From NCBI GenBank assembly GCA_039932715.1, contig JBDTPN010000014.1, positions 13,193 through 77,192 on the forward strand: a stretch of DNA of 64,000 nucleotides, read 5' to 3'. Under the pieces are notes generated by a model. It had not been told where the DNA came from. It did not search any database and saw nothing but the letters and a program-made list of their open reading frames with translations. A program made the position numbers and the translations under genes. Below, one piece after another: positions 28,353 through 37,215 of the stretch (its first letter is position 1; every line of letters begins with the position of its first letter). Source of the stretch: ZC4RG30 sp039932715 (GTDB taxonomy: Bacteria > Pseudomonadota > Gammaproteobacteria > Steroidobacterales > Steroidobacteraceae).

Positions 28353-28444
28353 TCCCACTACCTGGCGTGCGCAATCGAAGGCACTATTTTTTTGTGGCTC
28401 ACCCCGCAAAATCGATCATAGCGTCAAATGGCCCGGGGGGCGGA
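28353..28444. promoter_or_regulatory. Divergent promoter region between the double-GntR gene and the CmcJ-like gene
   Basis: This 92-base gap separates two divergent starts. It contains a T7 tract and an AT-rich core (about 28384-28425) in an otherwise GC-rich region, as expected for promoters. I found no convincing GntR half-site pair, so no operator is called. Confidence 0.4.
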
Positions 28445-29221
28445 ATGGCTGGTGCACATATCGATACCTTCATCCGCTATTCAGACCGCAGCGCGGAAGG
28501 TGGATTCATCCGTGCCAATGGCGACTACTCCTTCGGCATGGAGGATCATCCTGCCCGGGTCCACAACGCGCGCCTCGAGGCCATTGAGTTCGCCAGCAAT
28601 GGCTTTACCCTGCTCAAACACACCACAGACGTGGACTTCGCCGACGCCGCAGACGTCAAGAGCCGCTACTACCCCGAGGCCTGCCAGCTGGTTCAGTCGC
28701 TGACCGGTGCCAGCGAGGTCTTCGCGTTCCTGGGAATTTTGCGCGGCGGTGATGAAAATCTCGGTGGCGGACCGGCCCTCAGCGCTCACGTGGATTTCAA
28801 CGAAGCGAGTCTGCGTGGCTGGGTGCAGCGGTTGGCCCCCGATCGCGCCGAGCAGCTGGCCAACAAGCGGCTCATGAACGTCAATGTCTGGAGAGGGGTT
28901 CGCCCCGTGCTCTGCAGTCCGCTGGCAGTGTGCGATGCGCGCAGCGTTGAGAAAGGCGACTTCATGCTGGTGCGCCTGGGCGAAGCGCCGCCGCCGCCGG
29001 GGCCCGTGCCGGGCGGGCTCAACGTGGCGTACAACCCGAATCATCACTGGTATTACTACCCGGATATGCAACCCGATGAAGCCATCGCGTTCCGCCTGTT
29101 CGATACGGCCAACAAGGATTGGCACATGACACCCCACACCGCCATCGTTGATCCAACGGCAGCTCCCGATGCGCCCAAGCGCATGAGCTACGAGTTGCGC
29201 ACGCTGGCCGTCTTCAATTGA
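28445..29221 (+). CDS. CmcJ/NvfI family putative oxygenase
   Basis: The 258-residue protein matches the CmcJ/NvfI family. Visible blocks are HPARVHNARLEAIEFASNGF, VKSRYYPEACQLVQSLTGAS, an HVDFNEAS segment with histidine and aspartate, MNVNVWRGVRPVLCSPLAVC, YNPNHHWYYYPDMQPDEAI and MTPHTAIVDP. Family members include cephamycin CmcJ and fungal NvfI, a non-heme-iron enzyme of meroterpenoid rearrangement. The HxD and later histidine are compatible with iron binding. ATG 28445 has a GGGGGGCGGA ribosome-binding site. It leads a plus-strand run with YciI and LLM genes. Confidence 0.85.
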   Translation: MAGAHIDTFIRYSDRSAEGGFIRANGDYSFGMEDHPARVHNARLEAIEFASNGFTLLKHTTDVDFADAADVKSRYYPEACQLVQSLTGASEVFAFLGILRGGDENLGGGPALSAHVDFNEASLRGWVQRLAPDRAEQLANKRLMNVNVWRGVRPVLCSPLAVCDARSVEKGDFMLVRLGEAPPPPGPVPGGLNVAYNPNHHWYYYPDMQPDEAIAFRLFDTANKDWHMTPHTAIVDPTAAPDAPKRMSYELRTLAVFN

Positions 29222-29262
29222 TCCAGTTCGACTGATCCATTTGCCTGCGCGGAGACCAAAAC

Positions 29263-29565
29263 ATGTCGAATCTTCTGTTTGCCGCCTTTGTCCATCGGGC
29301 AGATGCCTGGGATCACGCCCGTTCGCCGATGGAGCAACCGGGTTTTCCAGACCATGCGAAGTTCGTTGCTGAACTGGAGGCCTCGGGTTTCATTGCAATG
29401 GCTGGTCTCATGCAGCCCAGCAACGACGTGCTGTTCATCTTCCGCGCCGCCAGCGAAGCGGAAGTGAGGCAACGCATGGCCCAGGATCCCTGGCAGAAGG
29501 ACGGACATGCACGGCTCGGCCGTGTCGAAGAGGTCCAGTTTCGTATCGGCGCACCGGGAGGTTGA
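29263..29565 (+). CDS. YciI family protein
   Basis: The 100-residue protein has the YciI ferredoxin-like layout: FAAFVHRADA strand with the conserved histidine, FPDHAKFVAELEASGFIAMAG, and the AEVRQRMAQDPW segment ending in the family's D-P-F/W feature. YciI proteins are small enzymes or domains in catabolic and regulatory operons, for example dehydrochlorination or muconolactone-type steps. It sits between the CmcJ-like and LLM genes. Its stop is one base before the LLM start codon, so co-translation is likely. Confidence 0.85.
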   Translation: MSNLLFAAFVHRADAWDHARSPMEQPGFPDHAKFVAELEASGFIAMAGLMQPSNDVLFIFRAASEAEVRQRMAQDPWQKDGHARLGRVEEVQFRIGAPGG

Positions 29566-29566
29566 G

Positions 29567-30757
29567 ATGCAGGTTTTCGTATTCGACTGGATGGCCTACG
29601 GGCAAAGCGTTGACAAGTTCCGGGTCAATGGCGAGATGCCCAAACTCGGCCGCAAGCAATTTGATCCGCAGGTGGCGGTGGAGACCTATCGCAATCACCT
29701 TGCGGCGTGGGTGGAGATGGAAAAACAGGGCTTCGATGGGATTGCCATCAACGAGCACCATTCCACCCCGTTTGGACTCAACAATTCGCCCAACCTGATC
29801 GCCGCGGCCATCTCGCAGCTCACGACAAAGCTCAAAATCCTGCTCTATGCCAACCTGTTGCCGTTGCACGACCCATTGCGGCTGGCAGAAGAATTGGCAA
29901 TGCTGGATTGCCTCTCCAACGGGCGCCTTATCGCGGGTGTCGCGCGCGGCGCTCCACGTGAATACAAGATTTTCAACGTGCCCATGTCCGAGAGCCGCGG
30001 ACGCTTCGAGGAAGCCTTCGAAGTAATGCGCCGTGCCTGGATGGAAGAGAGCTTTTCGTTCGCCGGGAAGTTCTACAACTACAACGACGTCTCAATCTGG
30101 CCGAGGCCAGTTCAAACGCCGCATCCTCCGATCTGGGTGCCGGTCACGGGCTCGAAAGAGACCGTGGAGTGGGCAGCCAAGCACGACGTTGTCATCACGC
30201 CGGGGGTCTTTGCCGGGCCCATGCGCGAGGACAGCATCCGGTACTATGCCAGTTGCATGAGCCAGTACGGCCGCACCGTCACCCCGAAACACATCAGCAT
30301 CATGGTCGACTGCTATGTGGCCGATTCCAAGGCGCAGGCTGTTGAGGAGTACGGGCCCTATCTGATGTACCTCTTCAACACGTTGCTGCCGTACGGGCAG
30401 GTGTACCAGAAAGATACCAAGGGGTATTACAGTTCAACTGCATTCGAACATCTGCGGCAGGGAACGAAAGGCACGCTGGCTGAGGATGCCACCATCTTCA
30501 ACGCCTGGACCATGGAGACCGTGCGTGCGGCCGCTGAGCACATGCCGATTGGCACAGCCGACGAGATCGTTGAGCGCATCATCGCCGAGTGCAATGCTGC
30601 CGGCGCAGGATCAGTGCTGCTGGTGTGCAACCGCGCGCACCTGCCACAAGAGTTGTTCCTCAACCAGGTCAGGCGTATCGGCCGCGAAGTTCTGCCGCGC
30701 CTGCAGGCGCACAACGTGACTGTGGTGCCCCATGCTATTGACGCTGCAGTGGCTTGA
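29567..30757 (+). CDS. LLM-class flavin-dependent monooxygenase (luciferase-like)
   Basis: The 396-residue protein is a bacterial luciferase-like enzyme. It has an early FVFDWMAYG strand, GIAINEHHSTPFGLNNSPNL, LLYANLLPLHDPLRLAEELA and GRLIAGVARGAPREY, characteristic of the TIM-barrel FMN-dependent family. It would use reduced flavin supplied by a separate reductase; the gene at 26638 could provide it. ATG 29567 is one base after the YciI stop and has GGGAGG upstream. Substrate unknown; Baeyer-Villiger or hydroxylation chemistry is possible. Confidence 0.9.
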   Translation: MQVFVFDWMAYGQSVDKFRVNGEMPKLGRKQFDPQVAVETYRNHLAAWVEMEKQGFDGIAINEHHSTPFGLNNSPNLIAAAISQLTTKLKILLYANLLPLHDPLRLAEELAMLDCLSNGRLIAGVARGAPREYKIFNVPMSESRGRFEEAFEVMRRAWMEESFSFAGKFYNYNDVSIWPRPVQTPHPPIWVPVTGSKETVEWAAKHDVVITPGVFAGPMREDSIRYYASCMSQYGRTVTPKHISIMVDCYVADSKAQAVEEYGPYLMYLFNTLLPYGQVYQKDTKGYYSSTAFEHLRQGTKGTLAEDATIFNAWTMETVRAAAEHMPIGTADEIVERIIAECNAAGAGSVLLVCNRAHLPQELFLNQVRRIGREVLPRLQAHNVTVVPHAIDAAVA

Positions 30758-30815
30758 AGAAGATGAGACTATTGATGGGCCTGCGGGCTGGGTTACAAAC
30801 CGGGGGAAAGTAGAT

Positions 30816-31970
30816 ATGCGCTGTAATCCGATAATTTTCATTGCCGCAACGGCAATGCTGTCTGTCGCCAGCCTGGTTGGCGCAGCGGACTCTTCCATAA
30901 AGGAAGACTTCAAGCCATCTACGGTGAATCAACCCGGTCAGGCGTACCCACAGGTCAACTCCCAGGGCTACGCGCGATTCCGGGTGCTGGCACCTGATGC
31001 TAAAGCTGTTTCCGTGAGCCTGGGGCTGGGCGGCAGTGGCGGCACGCCCCTGACAAAGGGCGAAGACGGCGCGTGGATGGGCACCACCGCCGGTCCCCTC
31101 GATGAGGGGTTCCACTACTACCATCTGGGTGTGGATGGCGGAACCTTCAACGATCCGGGCACGCTCAATTTCTACGGATCTATCCGCTGGGAGAGCGGCA
31201 TCGAGATTCCTGCGCACGACCAGGATTTCTATGCGCTCAAGCAAGTGCCGCATGGTCGCGTGCAGCAGGTCCTGTTTCCCTCCCCGAGCACCGGCAGCGT
31301 GCGCCGTGCCTTCGTCTATACGCCACCCGACTACGAAAAGAATAGCGGCAAGCGCTACCCCGTGCTCTATCTGCAGCATGGCTGGGGTGAGGATGAAACG
31401 GCGTGGAGCAACCAAGGCCATGCCAACCTCATCATGGACAACCTGCTGGCCGATGGCAAAACCAAACCTTTTCTCATCGTCATGACCTATGGCATGACCA
31501 ACGACGTCAAGATCGGTGGGCTCGCCAACTTCGACGTGAACCACTTCCAGCGCGTGCTGGTGGATGAGCTGGTGCCGTACATCGATGCCAATTTCCGTAC
31601 CCAGGCGGACCTCAAGCACCGCGCCCTGGCCGGACTGTCCATGGGAGGCATGGAAACCCGCTGGATCACGCTCAAGAAAGTCGACGTGTTCTCGCACATT
31701 GGTCTGTTCAGCGGCGGCACGATATCGCCGGAAGACGTGGCCGGTGCGCCCGGCTTCAAGGACAAGGTGCGGCTCGTATTCGTAAGCTTTGGCAGCCGCG
31801 AACTAGGCGGCAAGGGTCCAATGGGCGGCGGCAATCCCCGTGAGACTACCGAAGCACTGCAAAAAGCCGGCGTACACAGCGTGTTCTACGTATCGCCCAA
31901 CACTGCTCACGAGTTCCTGACGTGGCGCCGCAGTCTGCAGGAGTTTGCGCCGCTGCTGTTTCACGATTGA
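30816..31970 (+). CDS. Secreted esterase with N-terminal CBM48-like domain
   Basis: The 384-residue protein has a signal peptide ending LVGA. An early-set beta-sandwich follows (residues about 45-130; ARFRVLAPDAKAVSVSLG). The esterase domain has VLYLQHGWGEDETAWS and the nucleophile motif GLSMGGM, with a late AHEFLTWR histidine. This is the architecture of GH-linked feruloyl/acetyl xylan esterases (Fae1A/XynZ-like). ATG 30816 follows GGGGGAAAG. It lies just before the oxidative pentose genes, consistent with freeing esterified arabinoxylan. A paralogue is at 54666. Confidence 0.9.
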   Translation: MRCNPIIFIAATAMLSVASLVGAADSSIKEDFKPSTVNQPGQAYPQVNSQGYARFRVLAPDAKAVSVSLGLGGSGGTPLTKGEDGAWMGTTAGPLDEGFHYYHLGVDGGTFNDPGTLNFYGSIRWESGIEIPAHDQDFYALKQVPHGRVQQVLFPSPSTGSVRRAFVYTPPDYEKNSGKRYPVLYLQHGWGEDETAWSNQGHANLIMDNLLADGKTKPFLIVMTYGMTNDVKIGGLANFDVNHFQRVLVDELVPYIDANFRTQADLKHRALAGLSMGGMETRWITLKKVDVFSHIGLFSGGTISPEDVAGAPGFKDKVRLVFVSFGSRELGGKGPMGGGNPRETTEALQKAGVHSVFYVSPNTAHEFLTWRRSLQEFAPLLFHD

Positions 31971-31985
31971 ATGTAAACTAGCCGG

Positions 31986-33578
31986 ATGACATTGCAAGGA
32001 ACGAGCCTCATCGCCAACTCACGGGGCCTGGCGACCGCACGCAGATTTCGGGCCATGAATCCGACCACGGGCGCTGCGCTTGAGCCGGAATTCCACGAGG
32101 CGTCCGATGCGGAAGCCGCACAGGCCATGCAGGCAGCAGCGGCAGCCTTTGCCGACTATCGCCAACGCTCGCCGCAGGAGCGCGCGCTTTTTCTCGAACG
32201 CATCGCCGAGGGCATCGAGGCACTGGGCGATGCGTTGATCGAGCGTGCCAACGCCGAGACTGCACTGCCGGTAGGGCGACTCACGGGGGAGCGCGCGAGG
32301 ACCTGTAGTCAGCTGCGCCTTTTCGCTGAGGTCGTGCGCGAAGGTTCCTGGGTCGACGCGCGCATCGACACTGCGCTGCCAGATCGCCAACCGCAGCCGC
32401 GCCCTGATATCCGCCGCATGCTCAAAGGCGTTGGACCGGTGGTCGTGTTCGGTTCCAGCAACTTCCCGTTGGCGTTCTCCACCGCCGGAGGTGATACGGC
32501 GGCGGCATTTGCCGCGGGGTGTCCGGTGATCGTGAAAGCCCATCGGGCCCATCCCGGCACTGCGGAACTGGTGGGCGGTGCCATTGCGCGTGCGGCCGCA
32601 GAGTGCGGCCTTCCAGCCGGCGTGTTTTCCATGCTTCACGGCAGTGGCGCCACCATCGGCGTGGCCATGGTCCGGCATCCCGCAGCGGCAGCAGTGGGCT
32701 TCACGGGTTCACGCGCGGCCGGCCGCGCTCTGTTCGATGCGGCCGCGGCGCGCGAGTGTCCGATTCCCGTATTCGCGGAGATGAGCAGTTTGAACCCACT
32801 GTTCCTGCTGCCAGGGGCGCTTGCGGAGCGAGGCGACGCGATTGCACAGGGTTTGTTCACCTCGTTCACGCTAGGCGTCGGACAGTTCTGCACCAAGCCC
32901 GGATTGATATTCGCGGTGAAAGGTGCGGCCATGGACCGTTTTGTCGCAACACTTGCAGGGTTGGTCGAGGGCGCTCCAGCCGGCACCATGCTGACAGCGG
33001 AAATTCGTGCTGCGTTTGAAGCGGAACGCGCGCATGTGCTGGCAGTGGATGGAGTGCGCCGTGTGGCGACCTCCGTAGCTGCGGTGGATTTGAGCAAGAC
33101 GCAGACCATTCCCAGCATCGCGCTGACTGACGCCAGTCACTTTCTGGCGACACCCGAGCTGGCCACCGAGGCGTTCGGTCCCTTCGCGCTGGTGATTCTC
33201 GTCGATAGCCTGGCGGAGATGGTGGACTGTGCGCGCGCACTGGAAGGCCAGCTCACCGCTACACTGCATGCCACCGCAGCCGATCTTGCGCAGGCGGGGC
33301 CGCTGCTGCAGGAAGTTGAGCGCTGCGCGGGCCGTCTCATCATCAATGGTTTTTCCACTGGCGTGGAAGTATCTCCGGCCATGAATCATGGTGGGCCCTA
33401 TCCGGCGACCACAGACGTGCGCTACACCTCGGTGGGCACTGCCGCCATGTTGCGTTTCGCGCGACCCCATTGCTACCAGGGATATCCCGATGCATTGCTG
33501 CCACCACAGCTTCGCAACGCCAATCCACTGGGTATCCAGCGGCTGATCGACAACAGGCTGACTCGCGAGGCGCTCTGA
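31986..33578 (+). CDS. 2-oxoglutarate semialdehyde dehydrogenase (KGSADH-type aldehyde dehydrogenase)
   Basis: The 530-residue ALDH has the FGSSNFPLAFSTAGGDTAAAFAAGCPV and GFTGSRAAGRALFDAAA signatures, and catalytic cysteine in LGVGQFCTKPG. The sequence type matches bacterial alpha-ketoglutaric semialdehyde dehydrogenases, which complete the oxidative pentose and hydroxyproline pathways. With the SMP-30 lactonase two bases downstream, and IlvD/EDD, SDR and FAH-fold genes nearby, the last step of a Weimberg-like route is the best assignment. No strong ribosome-binding site precedes ATG 31986. Confidence 0.88.
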   Translation: MTLQGTSLIANSRGLATARRFRAMNPTTGAALEPEFHEASDAEAAQAMQAAAAAFADYRQRSPQERALFLERIAEGIEALGDALIERANAETALPVGRLTGERARTCSQLRLFAEVVREGSWVDARIDTALPDRQPQPRPDIRRMLKGVGPVVVFGSSNFPLAFSTAGGDTAAAFAAGCPVIVKAHRAHPGTAELVGGAIARAAAECGLPAGVFSMLHGSGATIGVAMVRHPAAAAVGFTGSRAAGRALFDAAAARECPIPVFAEMSSLNPLFLLPGALAERGDAIAQGLFTSFTLGVGQFCTKPGLIFAVKGAAMDRFVATLAGLVEGAPAGTMLTAEIRAAFEAERAHVLAVDGVRRVATSVAAVDLSKTQTIPSIALTDASHFLATPELATEAFGPFALVILVDSLAEMVDCARALEGQLTATLHATAADLAQAGPLLQEVERCAGRLIINGFSTGVEVSPAMNHGGPYPATTDVRYTSVGTAAMLRFARPHCYQGYPDALLPPQLRNANPLGIQRLIDNRLTREAL

Positions 33579-33580
33579 GC

Positions 33581-34435
33581 GTGGAATGCGCGTGGCCGGT
33601 GGCGGCAGTGCTGGGTGAGGGGCCGATGTGGTCGCCTGATGGCACGTTGTGGTTCGTGGACATCAAGGGTCAACGGATCCACGCATTCGAGGAAGCCAGT
33701 GGCGCTACGCGAAGCTTCACGACACCTGAATACGCTGCTTTCGTTTTCCGCGATGCGCGCGGTGGCCTGATCTGCGGTCTGCGCTCCGGCCTGCACAGGT
33801 TCGATCCGGCGACCGGGCAATTCTCAAGGGTTGCGACAGTGGATGCTGCGCATCCGTCAAACCGTTTGAATGATGGCTTTGTGGATGCGCAGGGCCGCCT
33901 GTGGTTCGGCACCATGGACAACGAGGAGCGCGCGTCGAGCGGATCCCTGTATCGATTCGCGCGAGATCGCCTGGAACGGATGGACGGCGGATACGTGATT
34001 ACCAATGGTCCGGCCATGAGTCCGGATGGCAAGGTGCTCTACCACGTGGATACGCAGCAGTGCTGTGTCCATGCGTTCGATGTCGATACGCGCGGTGCGC
34101 TGTCCGGCAAGCGGTTGTTTCTGCAGCTGACCGAGCCGGACGTATATCCGGATGGTCCGGCGGTGGATGGCGCAGGAAACGTGTGGGTGGCCATGTTCGG
34201 TGGCTGGGCAGTGCGGTGCTACTCGCCGCAGGGAGATTTCATTCGCAGTATCGACCTGCCGGTCTCGCAGTGCACCAAGGCTGCGTTCGGCGGACCGGAC
34301 CTCCGGACGCTTTACATCACCACCGCAACCGTCGGGCTGTCGGATGCGCAGCTGGCGCGCCAGCCATTGGCCGGCGGCCTGTTTCGCGCCCGCGTCGACA
34401 TTGCGGGACTGGTCGCCAATGAGTTCGCAGGATAG
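33581..34435 (+). CDS. SMP-30/gluconolactonase-family pentonolactonase
   Basis: The 284-residue beta-propeller has the SMP-30 metal-site pattern: LGEGPMWSPDGTLWFVDIKG with the conserved glutamate, SNRLNDGFVDAQGRLWFGTM (asparagine and aspartate ligands), and PDGPAVDGAGNVWVAMFGG. Family members open xylonolactone, arabinonolactone and gluconolactone. It starts with GTG two bases after the aldehyde dehydrogenase stop, so coupling is likely. Context points to a pentono-1,4-lactonase. Confidence 0.9.
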   Translation: MECAWPVAAVLGEGPMWSPDGTLWFVDIKGQRIHAFEEASGATRSFTTPEYAAFVFRDARGGLICGLRSGLHRFDPATGQFSRVATVDAAHPSNRLNDGFVDAQGRLWFGTMDNEERASSGSLYRFARDRLERMDGGYVITNGPAMSPDGKVLYHVDTQQCCVHAFDVDTRGALSGKRLFLQLTEPDVYPDGPAVDGAGNVWVAMFGGWAVRCYSPQGDFIRSIDLPVSQCTKAAFGGPDLRTLYITTATVGLSDAQLARQPLAGGLFRARVDIAGLVANEFAG

Positions 34436-34452
34436 CTGCGCCAGAGGCCGCC

Positions 34453-35454
34453 TCAGAAATGGCTTATTTGGTATTCGATTCGCGCGTGATATTCCTGTCC
34501 CGGGCGAAGAAACGACGTGGGAAAGTTTGCGTGGTTGGGTGAATCGGGCAGGCCCTGCGGTTCCAGCACCAGCCCGCTGCCAAGTTGCGGATGCGACCGC
34601 GACAGGAACTGTCCGTTGTAGAACTGCAGACCAGGACTGCTGCTGCTCACCTTCACAGTGACTTCCCCTTGCGGCGAACGCAGCTCGCAGTGGCAGTCGG
34701 CATCCTTGTCCAGCACCCAGCAGTGATCGTAGCCGCTACCTGTGGTCAGTTGCGGATGAGAATGCACAGATGGTGATCCGATGCTCCGCCCTTGGCGGAA
34801 ATCGAAGGGTGTATCCGTGACGCTCAGGATCTGCCCAGTCGGAATCAGTCCGGGACCCACTGGCAAATAACGCGAGGCCGGGATGCGCAGCCAGTGCGCC
34901 GTAGCAGCGCCGCCTCCCAGATTGAAATACGGGTGATACGTGAGATTCACAGGAGTGGGCGCGTCAGTGACCGCGACTATGTCGACGCATAGGGTGTCGG
35001 GCTGGACCACCATCGTCATTGAGAGATCGAGATTGCCGGGGTAGCCTTCCTCACCAGCCGGCGAGCGGAGTCCGAGCCGCAGGCGGGTATCCGTCGGCGC
35101 CTCCAGCAATTGCCAGAGCCGCTTCCCCACGCCGACCGCTCCACCATGCAGGTGATTGCCGTTCTCGTTGCAGGTGAGCTGATGGAGCTGACCGTCGATG
35201 GCAAATCGTCCCCCAGCAATGCGATTTGCAAAGCGTCCCACCACCGGACCCACGTAGGCCGCGTCGTGCAAGTATCGATCGAGGCTGGGCAGGGCAAGCA
35301 CCAGTGCACGACGCCGACCATTCACCGGGATGCTCAGCTCGTGCAGGATCGCGCCATAGGTCAGTACTTCGACCCGCAGACCCTCCGGTCCTCCCAGCGT
35401 GATGGCGTCCACGCGTCGACCATCGGGCAGGTCGCCGAAATGGCGGATGGGCAT
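34453..35454 (-). CDS. galM: Aldose 1-epimerase (mutarotase)
   Basis: The 333-residue protein has galactose-mutarotase signatures: ALPSLDRYLHDAAYVGPVVGRFANRIAGGRF, NGNHLHGGAVGVGK with the catalytic histidine region, LTYHPYFNLGG, and GLQFYNGQFL. It interconverts anomers of free sugars in the cytoplasm, supplying the right form to the isomerase or dehydrogenase. It lies 7 bases after the IlvD/EDD dehydratase and completes the GH51-GH10-IlvD-galM operon. Confidence 0.93.
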   Translation of the reverse strand: MPIRHFGDLPDGRRVDAITLGGPEGLRVEVLTYGAILHELSIPVNGRRRALVLALPSLDRYLHDAAYVGPVVGRFANRIAGGRFAIDGQLHQLTCNENGNHLHGGAVGVGKRLWQLLEAPTDTRLRLGLRSPAGEEGYPGNLDLSMTMVVQPDTLCVDIVAVTDAPTPVNLTYHPYFNLGGGAATAHWLRIPASRYLPVGPGLIPTGQILSVTDTPFDFRQGRSIGSPSVHSHPQLTTGSGYDHCWVLDKDADCHCELRSPQGEVTVKVSSSSPGLQFYNGQFLSRSHPQLGSGLVLEPQGLPDSPNHANFPTSFLRPGQEYHARIEYQISHF

Positions 35455-35461
35455 GGCCGTG

Positions 35462-37186
35462 CTAGTGGGAGTCGCGCGTGACGGCGTCGCCGCTGCCGCC
35501 TACGAGGAAGTCGAGGTCAGCGCCAAGATGTGCCTGTTGCACGTGGTCCACGTACAGCTTCGCCCAGCCGCGTGCCGGCGCGGGCGGTGCCCGCCAGTCG
35601 CAGCGGCGGCGCGCCAGCTCCTCCGCTGGAACGTCGAGATGCAGCCGTCGCGCTGGCACATCCAACTCGATGAAGTCACCCTCCCGCACCAGTGCCAGCG
35701 GACCACCCGCTGCCGCTTCGGGGGAGACATGCAACACCACCGTGCCGTAGGCGGTACCGCTCATGCGCGCATCGGAGATCCGCACCAGATCAGTGATGCC
35801 ACGGCGCAGCAATTTGGGCGGCAGCGGCATGTTGCCCACCTCGGGCATGCCCGGATAACCGCGCGGCCCGCAACCCTTGAGCACCATCACGCAGGTTTCG
35901 TCGATATCGAGCGCCTCGTTGTCGATGCGGGCCTTGAAATCCTCGATGCTCTCGAACACCACCGCGCGGCCACGATGCCGCAGCAGCAGCGGCGAGGCGG
36001 CCGAGGGCTTGATGATTGCGCCGTGGGGCGCCAGGTTGCCCTGCAGCACTGCGATTCCCGCATCCGCCTTTAATGGATCTGTCAGCGGGCGGATCACGTC
36101 GCGATTCCAGCACGGTGCATCGGCGATGTTCTCTCCCAGAGTGTGGCCATTGACGGTGAGCGCGTCGAGTTCCAGGTGCGGCGCAATCTCGCGCAGCACC
36201 GCGGGCAATCCACCCGCGTAGTAGAAATCCTCCATCAAGTACTGCCCTGAGGGCTTCAGATTGACCAGGCAGGGCAGCTTCGAGCCGATGCGATCCCAGT
36301 CCTCGAGCGTGAGCGGCACCCCGAGGCGACCAGCCAGGGCGAGCAGGTGTATCACCGCGTTGGTGGAGCCGCCAATGGCGGCGTTGGCGCAGATGGCGTT
36401 CGCGAAGGCCGAGCGTGTCAGGATCTTCGACATGGTCAGGTCTTCTCGCACCATTTCGACAATGCGCCGGCCGGACAGATGCGCCAAACGCATGCGGCGT
36501 GAATCCACCGCGGGTATGGCGGCATTTTCCGGCAGCGACATGCCCATCGCTTCTACCAGACTGGCCATGGTCGATGCGGTGCCCATGGTCATGCAGGTGC
36601 CTCGCGAGCGCTGCATGCAGGCCTCGGCCTCGGTGAATTCGGTCTGACTCAAGGTGCCAGCACGTACCATCTCGGACATCTCAATGACGCCGGTACCTGA
36701 GCCGATGGGCTTGCCGCGCCAGTTGCCTGACAGTGAGGGGCCACCTGACACACCGATGGCGGGCAAGTTCACGCTGGCCGCACCCATCAGCAGCGACGGC
36801 GTGGTCTTGTCGCAACCCATGAGCAGCACCACCCCATCGAGGGGATTGGCACGAATTGATTCCTCCACATCCATGCTGGCGAGGTTGCGGAACAACATGG
36901 CCGTGGGCCGCATCTGGGTTTCACCCAGTGACATCACGGGGAATTCCAGCGGAAAGCCGCCGGCCTCATAGACGCCGTGCTTGACGTGCTCAGCCAGCTC
37001 GCGGAAGGAACTGTTGCAGGGCGTGAGTTCGGACCATGTGTTGCAGATTCCGATCACGGGCCGGCCGTCGAACAGGTCGGCCGGCGTTCCCAGCCCCTTG
37101 AGCCAGCTGCGGTAATAGAATCCCTGTTTGCCGCCGAGTCCGAACCATTGGCGGCTGCGCCGGGTGCCCTTGGGGGAGTTGCTCAT
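35462..37186 (-). CDS. IlvD/EDD-family sugar acid (L-arabinonate/D-xylonate) dehydratase
   Basis: The 574-residue enzyme has cysteines C57 (SELTPCN), C125 (MGCDKTTPS) and C198 (GTCMTMGTAST), all suited to a [2Fe-2S] cluster. The spacing matches, with an offset of two, what I recall for Rhizobium L-arabinonate dehydratase (C59/C127/C200); K127 in GCDKTTP is also conserved. Dehydration of a pentonate to 2-keto-3-deoxypentonate is the second committed step of the oxidative route. The sequence belongs to the sugar-acid branch rather than dihydroxyacid dehydratase. It follows the xylanase gene by 29 bases on the same strand. Confidence 0.9.
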   Translation of the reverse strand: MSNSPKGTRRSRQWFGLGGKQGFYYRSWLKGLGTPADLFDGRPVIGICNTWSELTPCNSSFRELAEHVKHGVYEAGGFPLEFPVMSLGETQMRPTAMLFRNLASMDVEESIRANPLDGVVLLMGCDKTTPSLLMGAASVNLPAIGVSGGPSLSGNWRGKPIGSGTGVIEMSEMVRAGTLSQTEFTEAEACMQRSRGTCMTMGTASTMASLVEAMGMSLPENAAIPAVDSRRMRLAHLSGRRIVEMVREDLTMSKILTRSAFANAICANAAIGGSTNAVIHLLALAGRLGVPLTLEDWDRIGSKLPCLVNLKPSGQYLMEDFYYAGGLPAVLREIAPHLELDALTVNGHTLGENIADAPCWNRDVIRPLTDPLKADAGIAVLQGNLAPHGAIIKPSAASPLLLRHRGRAVVFESIEDFKARIDNEALDIDETCVMVLKGCGPRGYPGMPEVGNMPLPPKLLRRGITDLVRISDARMSGTAYGTVVLHVSPEAAAGGPLALVREGDFIELDVPARRLHLDVPAEELARRRCDWRAPPAPARGWAKLYVDHVQQAHLGADLDFLVGGSGDAVTRDSH

Positions 37187-37215
37187 GGAGAATCAGGCTT
37201 CCTTAATATAGTGAT

